Shown: positions 1 through 9,445, numbered from the stretch's first letter. The stretch: 64,000 nucleotides of DNA from Robertmurraya sp. FSL R5-0851 (GCF_038002965.1 NZ_JBBOOE010000001.1:1283001-1347000), one strand, 5' to 3'. The notes: generated from the letters alone by a model not told the origin. Made by a program: numbers and translations.

Positions 1-873
1 GCTGCAAATGCTTTTGAAGCAGGACAAGCTGATGTAACACCAAAACTATCAACACCAGCGGTTATCTCGCAATATGAGGGAGATTCTCGTCTTTTAACAT
101 GGTTAGAGCCAACTGAATTCTGGTTAAAGTTTAACCAAGAAAACGAAGCTCTAGCTAACAAAAACATTCGTTTTGCTCTTTCTTTAGCGTTTGATAAAGA
201 TGCTTTAGTAAACGATATTCTTCAAAACGGTTCTTTAGCTGCTAACTATGCGGTACCTGCCGATTTCGTTAAGCACCCAGAAACTGGTGAAGACTTCCGT
301 GCAGCAAACGGAGATTTAAATGCATTTGATGCAGAAAAAGCAAAAGAATATTGGGAAAAAGGTCTAGCTGAACTAGGCGTAGAAAGTCTTGAATTAAACT
401 TCCTTGGTGGAGACACTGAGACTTCAAAGACAGTTGATGCTTTCCTTAAGGATCAACTACAAAATAACCTTCCAGGTTTAACAATTAACCTTGAAAGTGT
501 TCCATTCTCTGTACGTCTTGACCGTGAAGATACTCAAAATTATGATATCCTTCATGCTGGTTGGGGTCCTGACTATCCAGATGCAATGACATTTTCTGAT
601 CTTTGGTTAACTGGTGGAGGACACAACAAAATGTCTTTCTCTAACGCTAAATATGATGAGCTAGTAAAATCTGCTCAAACTGAGTTAGCTGATAAGCCTG
701 CAGAGCGTTTTGAAGCTCTACAAGAAGCTGAAAAGGTATTGTTTGAGGATGCAGCTCTTGCTGGAACATACCAACGTGCTTCAAATTTACTAGTAAACGA
801 AAAGCTTGAAGGCTTTACTTACCATATCTTTGGACCAGAGTACAGCTGGAAGTTTGCGAAACTAAATAAATAA
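1..873 (+). CDS. oppA: Oligopeptide ABC transporter substrate-binding protein, C-terminal part
   Basis: The open frame runs in from the left edge and ends at TAA; about 290 codons are visible. The sequence has the C-terminal lobe of an SBP_bac_5 (OppA/DppA) peptide-binding protein: an R-F-A-L-S-L-A-F-D-K helix, a G-W-G-P-D-Y-P-D-A segment and the terminal W-K-F region. It would be a membrane-anchored lipoprotein that captures extracellular peptides for the permease encoded just downstream. The signal peptide and lipobox lie outside the window. A strong hairpin separates it from oppB, which fits the usual excess of binding protein over permease. The family assignment is firm; substrate is inferred from the operon. 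Confidence 0.93.
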   Translation, partial: AANAFEAGQADVTPKLSTPAVISQYEGDSRLLTWLEPTEFWLKFNQENEALANKNIRFALSLAFDKDALVNDILQNGSLAANYAVPADFVKHPETGEDFRAANGDLNAFDAEKAKEYWEKGLAELGVESLELNFLGGDTETSKTVDAFLKDQLQNNLPGLTINLESVPFSVRLDREDTQNYDILHAGWGPDYPDAMTFSDLWLTGGGHNKMSFSNAKYDELVKSAQTELADKPAERFEALQEAEKVLFEDAALAGTYQRASNLLVNEKLEGFTYHIFGPEYSWKFAKLNK

Positions 874-920
874 TTTACCATATAATTAATATGGTGAAAT
901 GATGTACAATGAAATAGGAG

Positions 921-954
921 AGAGAGTATATTCGCTTAAATATACTCTCTTTTT
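921..954 (+). terminator. Hairpin terminator/attenuator between oppA and oppB
   Basis: A perfect 12-bp stem (AGAGAGTATATT with its complement) closes a 6-nt loop and is followed by a T run. Because oppB follows in the same direction with no obvious new promoter, it probably allows partial read-through and sets the ratio of binding protein to permease. Confidence 0.8.
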
Positions 955-1012
955 CCCTGTAATCAAATTGTCGAAACATGGGGAAAATTCAAAATAAGTA
1001 GGAGGTGCACAG

Positions 1013-1942
1013 ATGATTAAATATATTAGCCAAAGGGTTATTTATATGATAATTACTCTATTTCTAATTGCCTCAATGACGTTTTTCTTAATGAAGCTTG
1101 TTCCAGGAACACCGTTTAAAAACCAAGCAAAAATGTCAGATGAGCAACTTGAGATGATGCTTGAATATTATAAGCTTGATGAACCTGTTCCAGTTCAGTA
1201 TGTGGCGTATATGACAAACTTAGTTAAGGGTGACTTAGGTACTTCTTATCAATTTGCTAATACACCAGTATCAGAATTATTAGGTGCAAGGATAGGTGCC
1301 TCTGCATTACTAGGATTTCAAGCTCTATTAGTAGGTACAATTGTAGGTATCATTCTTGGGGTGTTAGGAGCCCTAAGGCAAAATACGTGGGTAGATTATG
1401 GAACGACCTTTATAGCTGTTATTGGTAAATCCATTCCTTCATTTGTTTTTGCTGGATTGCTTCAATATTATATAGGTGTAAAACTAGGTTGGTTCCCTGT
1501 TGCATTCTGGAAAGGTCCTGAATACACGGTTATGCCAACGATTGCACTTTCGATGTTCCCGATTGCCATTGCAGCTCGTTTTATGAGAACAGAAATGGTA
1601 GAAGTTCTAGGGTCGGATTATATTACATTAGCTAGAGCAAAAGGTGCAAACTACTTTGAAATCGCATTTAAGCATGCGTTAAGAAATGCTTTAATTCCAG
1701 TTATCACTGTATTAGGTCCGCTTGCTGTAAGCTTAATGACTGGTTCTCTAGTTATTGAAAAGATCTTCTCTGTTCCAGGACTAGGAGAGCAGTTTGTAAA
1801 ATCGGTTCAAGTGAATGACTATTCGGTCATTATGGCAACCACTCTATTATTTGCGTTCCTATTTATTGTTGTTATTTTAGTGGTTGATATTCTTTATGGC
1901 TTGATTGATCCAAGAATTCGTTTAGCGGGAGGGAAGAAATAA
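1013..1942 (+). CDS. oppB: Oligopeptide ABC transporter permease OppB
   Basis: A 309-residue inner-membrane permease of the DppB/OppB type. An N-terminal membrane helix (about residues 8-28) precedes an extracytoplasmic segment, then the BPD_transp_1 domain with the coupling loop around residues 198-232 (A-R-A-K-G at 207-211, then F-K-H-A-L-R-N-A). The ATG has a good GGAGGTG site eight bases upstream. It forms a heterodimeric channel with OppC, powered by OppD and OppF. Its TAA overlaps the ATG of oppC by one base, so the two are translationally coupled. Confidence 0.95.
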   Translation: MIKYISQRVIYMIITLFLIASMTFFLMKLVPGTPFKNQAKMSDEQLEMMLEYYKLDEPVPVQYVAYMTNLVKGDLGTSYQFANTPVSELLGARIGASALLGFQALLVGTIVGIILGVLGALRQNTWVDYGTTFIAVIGKSIPSFVFAGLLQYYIGVKLGWFPVAFWKGPEYTVMPTIALSMFPIAIAARFMRTEMVEVLGSDYITLARAKGANYFEIAFKHALRNALIPVITVLGPLAVSLMTGSLVIEKIFSVPGLGEQFVKSVQVNDYSVIMATTLLFAFLFIVVILVVDILYGLIDPRIRLAGGKK

Positions 1943-2970
1943 TGGCACAATTTGATGAGAAAATCAGCAAAGACCAATTTGAGCCCGCTATTATTGACGC
2001 ATCAACAAGTGAGCGCATTTCTAAACCAAGTCTAAACTATTGGCAGGATGCGTGGTTACGTGTTAGAAAAAATAAAGGTGCGATTGTAAGTTTAGTAGTG
2101 ATCGGAATTTTAATTATTATGGCTTTAATTGGGCCATCATTAAGTAAATTTGAGTTTGATAAGCAAAACACGAAACATGCTAACTTACCACCTCGTATTG
2201 CGGCATTAGAAAATGTTTCATGGTTACCATTTGATGGAACTAGAACGTTGAAAAATGGTAATGTGGTAAATCCTTATGAGCAGAAGCAAATTGAAGAGTA
2301 CTACTGGTTTGGTACAGATGCTCTAGGGAGAGACCAATTTTCTCGTGTATGGAAAGGGATGCAAATCTCTCTATATATCGCATTCTTAGCGGCCTTTATC
2401 GATATGGTTATCGGTGTAGCCTTCGGTGCTATTTCTGGTTACTTTGGTGGACGTATTGATAATATTATGCAAAGAATTATTGAAGTACTTTCAGGAATTC
2501 CAAATCTCGTTATTGTTATTTTGATGATTATAGTTTTAAAGCCGGGAATTATATCAATTACAGTCGCATTAACCATTACCGGTTGGGTTAGTATGGCTCG
2601 TGTCGTTCGGGCCCAAGTTTTAAAATTGAAAAACCAAGAGTTTGTTCTAGCGTCACGTACACTTGGTGCTAGCCATTCGAAAATTATCTTTAAACATTTA
2701 ATTCCTAATCTCGCAGGTGTTATCATTATTAACACAATGTTTACGATCCCTAACGCAATTTTCTTTGAAGCCTTCTTGAGCTTTATCGGTTTAGGTCTTC
2801 AAGAGCCATTAGCATCATTAGGAACGCTTATTGATGAAGGATTTAAATCAATGATTGCCTTCCCATACCAAATGCTAGTTCCGGCGATTATTATTTCTGT
2901 CATTATGATTGCATTTAATATGATTGCAGATGGTCTTCGCGACGCGTTAGATCCTAAAATGAGAGACTAA
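1942..2970 (+). CDS. oppC: Oligopeptide ABC transporter permease OppC
   Basis: A 342-residue OppC/DppC-type permease. A cytoplasmic N-terminal tail of about 45 residues leads into the first membrane helix (about 46-64). The family signature G-T-D-A-L-G-R-D at 124-131 is present, followed by the BPD_transp_1 domain with coupling loop around residues 232-256. The ATG overlaps the oppB stop (TAATG). It partners with OppB to form the peptide channel. Length and motifs are normal. Confidence 0.95.
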   Translation: MAQFDEKISKDQFEPAIIDASTSERISKPSLNYWQDAWLRVRKNKGAIVSLVVIGILIIMALIGPSLSKFEFDKQNTKHANLPPRIAALENVSWLPFDGTRTLKNGNVVNPYEQKQIEEYYWFGTDALGRDQFSRVWKGMQISLYIAFLAAFIDMVIGVAFGAISGYFGGRIDNIMQRIIEVLSGIPNLVIVILMIIVLKPGIISITVALTITGWVSMARVVRAQVLKLKNQEFVLASRTLGASHSKIIFKHLIPNLAGVIIINTMFTIPNAIFFEAFLSFIGLGLQEPLASLGTLIDEGFKSMIAFPYQMLVPAIIISVIMIAFNMIADGLRDALDPKMRD

Positions 2971-2985
2971 GGCAGGTGAGAAAAG

Positions 2986-4026
2986 ATGTCAAAAATATTA
3001 GAAGTAAATAACTTAAATATATCTTTCCATACGTTTGCTGGAGAAGTTAAAGCGATTCGTGGAGCTAACTTTCATCTTAATAAAGGAGAAACTCTTGCCA
3101 TAGTTGGAGAATCTGGTTCAGGGAAGTCTGTAACAACAAAGGCTATTATGCGTCTTTTACCTGAGACTAATTCTGAGATTAAAGAGGGCGAAATCCTGTT
3201 TGATGGAAAAGATTTAACAAAATTATCGGACAAGCAAATGCAATCGATTCGTGGCAAGGAAATCTCTATGATCTTTCAAGATCCAATGACTTCTTTAAAT
3301 CCAACAATGACGGTTGGTAAGCAAATCATGGAACCAATTATTAAACACCAAAATATGAGTAAATCAGCAGCTAAGCAACGGGCGATTGAGCTTTTAAAGT
3401 TGGTTGGCATTCCAATGGCGGAGGAACGCTTTAAACAATATCCTCACCAATTCTCTGGTGGTATGAGACAGAGGGTTGTTATTGCGATTGCTTTAGCATG
3501 TAACCCTAAGGTCTTGATTGCTGACGAACCAACCACTGCTTTAGACGTTACGATTCAAGCACAAATTTTGGAGCTAATGAAAGATTTACAGAAAAAAATT
3601 GATACATCTATTATCTTTATTACGCATGATTTAGGTGTGGTTGCCAATGTAGCAGACCGAGTAGCGGTTATGTACGGAGGGAAAATTATTGAGATCGGTA
3701 CAGTAGATGAAATTTTCTACAATCCGCAGCATCCGTATACATGGGGTTTAATTAGCTCGATGCCAGACTTGGATACAGCTGAAGATGAGCTATATGCGAT
3801 TCCAGGTTCACCACCAGACCTTCTTAACCCTCCAAAGGGAGATGCGTTTGCCCCTCGTAACGAATATGCGATGAAAATTGATTTAGAACAAGAGCCTCCA
3901 ATGTTTAAAGTATCGGATACACATTACGCAGCAACATGGCTACTTCATCCGGATGCTCCAAAGGTTGAGCCACCAGCAGCTGTCATGAAAAGAAAAGAAA
4001 TGTATCCAGGCTACAATAATAAATAA
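2986..4026 (+). CDS. oppD: Oligopeptide ABC transporter ATPase OppD
   Basis: A 346-residue ABC ATPase with Walker A G-E-S-G-S-G-K-S at 41-48, signature F-S-G-G-M-R-Q at 156-162 and Walker B V-L-I-A-D-E at 176-181. The C-terminal extension starting H-P-Y-T-W-G-L is the oligo_HPY domain typical of peptide transporters. The start has an AGGTGAG site. It hydrolyses ATP on the cytoplasmic face to drive peptide import, together with OppF. Fifteen bases separate it from oppC. Confidence 0.95.
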   Translation: MSKILEVNNLNISFHTFAGEVKAIRGANFHLNKGETLAIVGESGSGKSVTTKAIMRLLPETNSEIKEGEILFDGKDLTKLSDKQMQSIRGKEISMIFQDPMTSLNPTMTVGKQIMEPIIKHQNMSKSAAKQRAIELLKLVGIPMAEERFKQYPHQFSGGMRQRVVIAIALACNPKVLIADEPTTALDVTIQAQILELMKDLQKKIDTSIIFITHDLGVVANVADRVAVMYGGKIIEIGTVDEIFYNPQHPYTWGLISSMPDLDTAEDELYAIPGSPPDLLNPPKGDAFAPRNEYAMKIDLEQEPPMFKVSDTHYAATWLLHPDAPKVEPPAAVMKRKEMYPGYNNK

Positions 4027-4038
4027 GGAGGTAAATCA

Positions 4039-4968
4039 ATGGAAACTAGAAAGAAATTGCTTGAAATTAAAAATTTAAAGCAATACTTCAATGTCGGTAA
4101 GCCAAACGAAGTCAGAGCAGTTGATGGGATTAGTTTCGATATATATGAAGGTGAAACATTAGGCCTCGTAGGAGAATCAGGATGTGGAAAATCTACAACT
4201 GGTCGAACCATTATAAGACTTTATGATGCAACAGACGGAGAAGTTTTATATGATGGGGTTAATGTACATGGGAAAAAATCTAAAGAAGAGTTAAAGGCAT
4301 TTAATCATAAAATGCAAATGATCTTCCAGGATCCATATGCTTCCTTAAATCCAAGAATGAAAGTTTCTGATGTCATTGCTGAAGGAATCGATATCCATGG
4401 TTTAGCAAAAACGAAAGAAGATAGAATGAACAAAGTGTATGAACTATTAGAAACGGTTGGATTAAACAAAGAGCATGCGAACCGTTATCCACATGAATTC
4501 TCAGGTGGTCAAAGACAACGTATTGGTATTGCTCGTGCTCTAGCAGTTGATCCAGACTTCATCATTGCTGACGAACCGATCTCAGCTCTTGACGTGTCAA
4601 TTCAAGCACAAGTAGTTAACTTAATGAAAAAGCTTCAAAAGGAAAAAGGGTTAACTTACTTGTTTATTGCACATGACCTTTCAATGGTGAAGTATATCAG
4701 TGACCGAATTGGAGTTATGTACTTCGGAAAGCTTGTAGAACTAGCTCCAGCAGATGAATTATATAATAATCCAAAGCACCCATACACTCAATCTTTGCTT
4801 TCTGCAATTCCACTACCAGATCCTATATCAGAGCGTTCAAGAAAACGCAAAACTTATGATCCCAAGATGCATAATTACCAGGCGGATGAAACCGTCCAAT
4901 TACGTGAAGTATCACCAGGACATTTCGTTCTATGTTCTGAGAAGGAATTTGAACAATATAAGAAATAA
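4039..4968 (+). CDS. oppF: Oligopeptide ABC transporter ATPase OppF
   Basis: A 309-residue ABC ATPase with Walker A G-E-S-G-C-G-K-S at 45-52, signature F-S-G-G-Q-R-Q-R at 154-161, Walker B F-I-I-A-D-E at 174-179 and a C-terminal oligo_HPY segment (H-P-Y-T-Q-S-L-L). An AAGGAGG site lies a few bases before the ATG. It is the second ATPase of the complex and the last gene of the operon, ending in a strong terminator. In Bacillus, Opp imports signalling (Phr/competence) as well as nutritional peptides. Confidence 0.95.
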   Translation: METRKKLLEIKNLKQYFNVGKPNEVRAVDGISFDIYEGETLGLVGESGCGKSTTGRTIIRLYDATDGEVLYDGVNVHGKKSKEELKAFNHKMQMIFQDPYASLNPRMKVSDVIAEGIDIHGLAKTKEDRMNKVYELLETVGLNKEHANRYPHEFSGGQRQRIGIARALAVDPDFIIADEPISALDVSIQAQVVNLMKKLQKEKGLTYLFIAHDLSMVKYISDRIGVMYFGKLVELAPADELYNNPKHPYTQSLLSAIPLPDPISERSRKRKTYDPKMHNYQADETVQLREVSPGHFVLCSEKEFEQYKK

Positions 4969-4969
4969 T

Positions 4970-4999
4970 AAAAACGATCTCGAGGACGAGATCGTTTTT
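4970..4999 (+). terminator. Rho-independent terminator of the opp operon
   Basis: A 13-bp perfect stem (core ACGATCTCG / CGAGATCGT) with a 4-nt loop AGGA ends in five T, directly after the oppF stop. Confidence 0.9.
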
Positions 5000-5078
5000 C
5001 ATTTGAAGAAAGATACGCTTTACACTATCATTGATAATAGATGAAGCGCTTACGAAACGTGGTAAAGCAATAGATTTA

Positions 5079-5264
5079 TTATTTTCTTTTTCCACCAACT
5101 TGTTTCCAGCCAGTTTGAAATTTCGCTGATTGGTCTACAAACTCTGCTTTTTGTTTACCACCAAATAACTTCTGTCCAATTCCATTTGTAACGACTCCTA
5201 AAACAGCGGTGATTCCTATGATTAATAATGCAACAATGGTAAGGTCGGTAATGTAACTACCCAT
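5079..5264 (-). CDS. Small single-span membrane protein, unknown function
   Basis: A 61-residue protein. The ATG has a very good AAAGGAGG site, which supports a real gene despite the size. Residues about 7-30 (T-D-L-T-I-V-A-L-L-I-I-G-I) form one hydrophobic helix; the rest is polar and basic and ends in G-G-K-R-K, suggesting a cytoplasmic tail. It is convergent with the opp operon and divergent from yjbC. I do not recognise a family. Confidence 0.6.
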   Translation of the reverse strand: MGSYITDLTIVALLIIGITAVLGVVTNGIGQKLFGGKQKAEFVDQSAKFQTGWKQVGGKRK

Positions 5265-5444
5265 AATAAACCTCCTTTACGAATAACTGGCATAAGCGCG
5301 GTTATGTAATTCCCACTACTTTCTATTCTAAAGAATTATCCCTAGTATGAAAAGAGTAATATTAACAAAAAATTGTATCGTAAGAAAACTTTCTAAAATG
5401 GAATATAGTTCGTAAACAATCAAACCAATAAAAGGAGTATCCTT

Positions 5445-6020
5445 ATGAACTGGTATGAAAAGCTAAATCAATATTTTCCAATTGAAGAAATGAAGTCAAA
5501 AGAACATATGGAAACCCTTTTAAAAGAAAAATCGTCCATTTATCACAAAGACGAAGGAAAATATCACGTGTTAATGTATGCAGAATTTGACCAATTTATT
5601 TTCATTGATTATTTATATGTTTCTGGTGAAGCGAGAGGGCAGGGGTTAGGACATCAACTTTTAGAAAAGCTGAAACAGAAGGAAAAACCAATCATTTTGG
5701 AAGTTGAACCAATAAACTATAAAGATAGTGATACAGAAAAGAGATTGCGCTTTTATAAACGTGAAGGATTTGAGCATGCAAGCAAAATTGGATATGAAAG
5801 AAGATCACTAGCAACAAATGAAGTAAATACGATGGAAATTCTTTACTGGTCACCTGGACATGAAAATGAAGAGGCAATATTTGAAGGTATGAAAAAAGCT
5901 TACAAATTGATTCACACATATAAGGATATAGATTTCTATGGAGAATCCTATGAACCAGTAGAAGAGGTATTAAGCTTTGATCAAAAACATGAAACAGGAG
6001 ACCTATTAAAGGATATATAA
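5445..6020 (+). CDS. yjbC: GNAT-family N-acetyltransferase YjbC
   Basis: A 191-residue protein matching B. subtilis YjbC in length and in its position directly upstream of spx. The GNAT acetyl-CoA loop is visible as the basic glycine-rich A-R-G-Q-G-L-G-H segment around residues 63-70, following the strand F-I-D-Y-L-Y-V. An AAAGGAG site precedes the ATG. The substrate is unknown. In B. subtilis yjbC and spx form a stress-induced operon; here a terminator and 340 bases lie between them, so read-through may be only partial. Confidence 0.85.
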   Translation: MNWYEKLNQYFPIEEMKSKEHMETLLKEKSSIYHKDEGKYHVLMYAEFDQFIFIDYLYVSGEARGQGLGHQLLEKLKQKEKPIILEVEPINYKDSDTEKRLRFYKREGFEHASKIGYERRSLATNEVNTMEILYWSPGHENEEAIFEGMKKAYKLIHTYKDIDFYGESYEPVEEVLSFDQKHETGDLLKDI

Positions 6021-6027
6021 AAGTGTA

Positions 6028-6057
6028 AACAGTTGCCACCGTGAGGTAACTGTTTTT
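6028..6057 (+). terminator. Terminator after yjbC
   Basis: A 10-bp stem AACAGTTGCC / GGTAACTGTT with one G-T pair, 7-nt loop, then TTTTT. It lies between yjbC and the spx promoter region. Confidence 0.8.
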
Positions 6058-6171
6058 CATTTTCATTATCTAAATGAGAATTATATTAAGGTTTACTATA
6101 ACTGAAATTCGGGTAAATATAGTAGAAACATATAAATCTTTTTTGTTTATTTAAAAAAAGTAAGAAAAAAA

Positions 6172-6200
6172 TGAAACTTTTCTCTCTCCTTTTACGTATA
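6172..6200 (+). promoter_or_regulatory. Candidate ECF sigma (SigW/SigM/SigX type) promoter for spx
   Basis: TGAAAC and CGTATA are separated by exactly 17 bases, with T-rich sequence after the -35 element, matching the ECF promoter pattern of Bacillus cell-envelope sigma factors. It lies about 200 bases upstream of the spx start in the 342-base gap after yjbC. Nearer the gene a TATAAT at 6285-6290 could be a SigA -10, but no convincing -35 accompanies it. Nothing else is seen in this gap. Known: spx in B. subtilis has several promoters, including a SigM one. Confidence 0.55.
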
Positions 6201-6399
6201 TAAGCTATCTAGCCAATTATTTTATTGTATTTATCGGGATTTAAATCTTTCGAAAAAAGGATACCTTTTTACTCAGATTTGATGTATAATAATTAATATA
6301 AATTACTAATTTAAAGTAATTTTAAATAATATGTCAAATGACCAAAATATCTTCCAATATAGATTTTATAAGTTAATTTTAAAGGAGTGTGAGTAGTTA

Positions 6400-6795
6400 A
6401 TGGTAACATTATACACTTCACCAAGTTGTACATCATGCCGTAAAGCGAAAATTTGGCTAGAAGAACATGATATTCCTTATACAGAGAGAAACATTTTTTC
6501 TGAACCATTATCTATTGATGAAATTAAAGAGATTCTTCGTATGACTGAAGATGGAACAGATGAAATTATTTCAACTAGGTCAAAAACGTTCCAAAAGCTA
6601 GATGTAAATTTAGAGACTATGCCTCTTCAAGATTTATTTGAGTTGATTAAGGATAATCCAGGTTTACTTCGTAGACCGATCATTATTGATGAGAAGAGAC
6701 TTCAAGTTGGGTATAATGAGGATGAAATCCGTCGTTTCTTACCAAGAAGAGTTCGTACGTTTCAATTACGTGAAGCTCAACGCTTAGTTAACTAA
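6400..6795 (+). CDS. spx: Spx, redox-sensing transcriptional regulator
   Basis: A 131-residue ArsC/Spx-family protein, nearly identical to B. subtilis Spx. The C10-T-S-C13 disulfide switch is intact, and Gly52 (RNA polymerase alpha-subunit contact) and Arg60 are present. It binds the alpha C-terminal domain and activates thiol-stress genes when C10-C13 is oxidised. An AAAGGAG site precedes the ATG. Spx is degraded by ClpXP through SpxH, encoded about 6 kb downstream in this window. The C terminus ends L-V-N rather than the L-A-N of B. subtilis. Confidence 0.98.
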   Translation: MVTLYTSPSCTSCRKAKIWLEEHDIPYTERNIFSEPLSIDEIKEILRMTEDGTDEIISTRSKTFQKLDVNLETMPLQDLFELIKDNPGLLRRPIIIDEKRLQVGYNEDEIRRFLPRRVRTFQLREAQRLVN

Positions 6796-6802
6796 ATGAT
6801 TG

Positions 6803-6830
6803 AAACCTTCGAATCAAATCGGAGGTTTTT
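6803..6830 (+). terminator. Terminator after spx
   Basis: A stem AAACCTTCG / CGGAGGTTT (one G-T pair) with an 8-nt loop and a T run, eight bases after the spx stop. Confidence 0.85.
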
Positions 6831-7073
6831 TATCTATTATTGGTTTAAAAATAGCTGTAATAGAGAAATATGAAGGAAGAAAAGTATCACTTATGGGTGT
6901 TAGTTTGTTTTTTGAAATGTGTAACATTTTATTTCCCTTTATTGTATTTTTGTCATAAAATATAAATACGAGGCAACAATACGTTTAACACATGCCTTTG
7001 AAAACACTAAAGACTAGATCGTTTTTCTGCATGAGGGTAAGTCCCTTCCAAAAATGCAAGAAGGGAGAGGTTA

Positions 7074-7742
7074 ATGTTGGAAATCGAACGTATTAATGAT
7101 AATACAGTCAAGTTTTATATTTCATACGGGGATATTGAAGAAAGAGGATTTGACCGTGATGAGATCTGGTATAATCGTGAAAAAAGCGAAGAGCTTTTTT
7201 GGGAAATGATGGATGAGGTTCATCAAGAGGAAGAATTTATGATTGAAGGTCCCCTTTGGATCCAGGTCCAGGCTCTTGATAAAGGTCTTGAGGTTCTCGT
7301 AACAAAAGCACAAATATCTAAAGATGGGCAGAAATTTGAACTTCCTATCACAGATGAAAAGCTGAAGGATCTTCCTGTAGATGAAAGAATTGAGGAATTG
7401 CTTGATCAGCATTTTAATACAAAAACTGATGATGATGATGATTCATACGAAGATACACTAGAGTTCCTTATTGCTTTTAAAGACTTTGAAGACTTAATCT
7501 CATTATCAAATCGAAATATTTTAGAAGACTTATCAACAAAACTATACTCCTTCGAAGGAAAATATTATTTATTTGTTGATTTTCTCGAAGAAGAGTATGA
7601 TGAAGAGGATATCGATAATAGCTTAAGTTTATTATTAGAATATGGACATGAAACAGCGATCACCATTCATCGAGTTGAGGAATATGGAAAATTAATTATG
7701 TCTGAGAATGTTTTTTCTGAAATAAGAAGACACTTTAAATAA
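7074..7742 (+). CDS. mecA: MecA, ClpC adaptor protein
   Basis: A 222-residue MecA. The N-terminal substrate-binding domain begins E-I-E-R-I-N and is followed by an acidic linker (a run of Asp near residues 117-122), then the C-terminal domain that activates ClpC. It targets ComK and other substrates to ClpCP. The ATG gives M-L-E-I-E-R; a TTG one codon later would give exactly the B. subtilis N terminus M-E-I-E-R. Both are at workable distances (6 and 9 bases) from AGGGAG, so the start is uncertain by one codon. Confidence 0.95.
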   Translation: MLEIERINDNTVKFYISYGDIEERGFDRDEIWYNREKSEELFWEMMDEVHQEEEFMIEGPLWIQVQALDKGLEVLVTKAQISKDGQKFELPITDEKLKDLPVDERIEELLDQHFNTKTDDDDDSYEDTLEFLIAFKDFEDLISLSNRNILEDLSTKLYSFEGKYYLFVDFLEEEYDEEDIDNSLSLLLEYGHETAITIHRVEEYGKLIMSENVFSEIRRHFK

Positions 7743-7746
7743 TCAT

Positions 7747-7774
7747 CCGATTTCAATAATGAAATCGGTTTTTT
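7747..7774 (+). terminator. Terminator after mecA
   Basis: Perfect 8-bp stem CCGATTTC / GAAATCGG with a 6-nt loop and six T. Confidence 0.85.
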
Positions 7775-7843
7775 ATTTTTTGGACAAAGAGTTTACCCTT
7801 TTACTTATTGGGGAATTGTAAGGCATGTTCAGAGGGGGAAGCT

Positions 7844-9355
7844 ATGAAAAATTTCGTTAGAATTCTGTTATTTATTGCTGTTTTAGCCATTTTTTATTAT
7901 TTTCTCCAAGGAAGAGTGTATGAAGGCTTATTCCGATATATTAGTATTTTAACTACATTATCAGTTGTTTTTATTGGAGCCGTCATTTTTTTAGAAAATA
8001 GACATCCTACACAGACAATAACTTGGTTGATCGTACTAGGAAGTTTTCCGTTAGTAGGTTTCTTTTTTTATTTGCTGTTTGGTAGGAACCATAGAAAGGA
8101 AAGAATGTTTCGTCGTAAATTTTTCCTTGACCAACAAAATTACTTGAAATTCGAACGGGGAAAAGACCCTATCAGTGAAGAAAAGATAAAAGTACTGGGA
8201 GACGATCAGCAAAGGTTGTTCCATTTGGCCCATCGTATAGGACATAGTCCGATATCTTTTGCCACATCTACTAAGGTGTTATCTAATGGAGATTCCACCT
8301 TTAATGAGATTTTAGAAGAGCTTAAAAAGGCTATGCATCACATCCATTTGGAATATTATATCGTTCGCCATGATAAGATTGGCCAACAAATTAAGAATGT
8401 TTTGATCCAAAAGGTAAAAGAAGGTGTGAAAGTTCGCTTTCTTTACGACGCTGTTGGTTCGTGGAAGTTGCCAAGCGCATACATACAAGAGTTGAAAGAA
8501 GCTGGAGTAGAGGTCGTGCCATTTGGTCCGGTCCATATCCCTTTCCTTAATAGCAAATTTAACTTTAGAAATCATCGTAAAATTATTGTTATAGACGGAA
8601 ATATTGGGTTTGTTGGAGGATTAAATATTGGTGATGAATATTTAGGCAGGAATGATTCCTTTGGATTTTGGAGAGATACACATTTACTTGTAAAAGGAGA
8701 AGCAGTAAGAACGCTACAGTTAATTTTCCTTCAAGATTGGTACTATATGACGAACCAAAGTTTTCTTAATTCTGAATACCTTTCACCAGTTCTTGAGGAA
8801 AACATTCATGGAGGCGTTCAGTTAATTGCGGGTGGTCCTGATAATGAACATAGTGTAATTAAAACAATTTTCTTTGCAATGATTACATCGGCAAAGGAAT
8901 CGGTTTGGATTGCTTCTCCCTACTTCATTCCAGATGAAGATATTTTTTCAGCTATAAAAGTAGCTGCATTGAGTGGGATTGATGTACGTATTCTTGTTCC
9001 TTATAAACCGGATAAACGGATAGTTTTTCATGCGTCCCGTTCCTATTTTCCAGAGCTTTTAAAGGCTGGAGTCAAAGTGTTCGAATACGAAAAAGGTTTC
9101 ATGCATAGTAAAATTTTAATTATTGATAAGAAGATTGCTTCTATTGGTACATCTAATATGGATATGAGAAGTTTCCATTTAAACTTTGAAGTAAATGCCT
9201 TTTTGTATGGGACAAGAAGTGTTGAAATGTTAGTCAATGAGTATGAACGTGATATTACTTTTTCTAGGCAAATCAATCTTGCTCAATTTACAAAGCGCCA
9301 TTTTGGATTAAAGCTGTTAGAATCTACATCGAGGCTATTATCTCCACTCTTATAA
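7844..9355 (+). CDS. cls: Cardiolipin synthase
   Basis: A 503-residue phospholipase D-superfamily enzyme that joins two phosphatidylglycerols to form cardiolipin at the membrane. Two N-terminal membrane helices (about residues 4-22 and 34-53, with a third near 60-80) precede two PLD repeats with intact H-x-K-x4-D motifs: H-R-K-I-I-V-I-D from His244 and H-S-K-I-L-I-I-D from His421. I chose the ATG after AGAGGGGGA; an in-frame ATG 12 codons upstream lacks a site and adds a non-hydrophobic leader. The mecA-cls-coiA order is seen in several Bacillaceae. Confidence 0.93.
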   Translation: MKNFVRILLFIAVLAIFYYFLQGRVYEGLFRYISILTTLSVVFIGAVIFLENRHPTQTITWLIVLGSFPLVGFFFYLLFGRNHRKERMFRRKFFLDQQNYLKFERGKDPISEEKIKVLGDDQQRLFHLAHRIGHSPISFATSTKVLSNGDSTFNEILEELKKAMHHIHLEYYIVRHDKIGQQIKNVLIQKVKEGVKVRFLYDAVGSWKLPSAYIQELKEAGVEVVPFGPVHIPFLNSKFNFRNHRKIIVIDGNIGFVGGLNIGDEYLGRNDSFGFWRDTHLLVKGEAVRTLQLIFLQDWYYMTNQSFLNSEYLSPVLEENIHGGVQLIAGGPDNEHSVIKTIFFAMITSAKESVWIASPYFIPDEDIFSAIKVAALSGIDVRILVPYKPDKRIVFHASRSYFPELLKAGVKVFEYEKGFMHSKILIIDKKIASIGTSNMDMRSFHLNFEVNAFLYGTRSVEMLVNEYERDITFSRQINLAQFTKRHFGLKLLESTSRLLSPLL

Positions 9356-9362
9356 AAAATCG

Positions 9363-9388
9363 CCTAGCCGAAAAATGCTAGGTTATTT
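9363..9388 (+). terminator. Probable weak terminator after cls
   Basis: A short stem CCTAGC / GCTAGG with an 8-nt loop, followed by TTATTTTT. Confidence 0.55.
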
Positions 9389-9445
9389 TTATGGAGGAAT
9401 TAACTCCTAAGGAATAGAATTAATAAGTAGAAAGGAGATGATAGC

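Noticed and set aside
5692..6066. 124-codon minus-strand frame antisense to yjbC
   Set aside because: Shadow of a GNAT gene; His/Leu-rich composition typical of reverse frames in AT-rich coding DNA.
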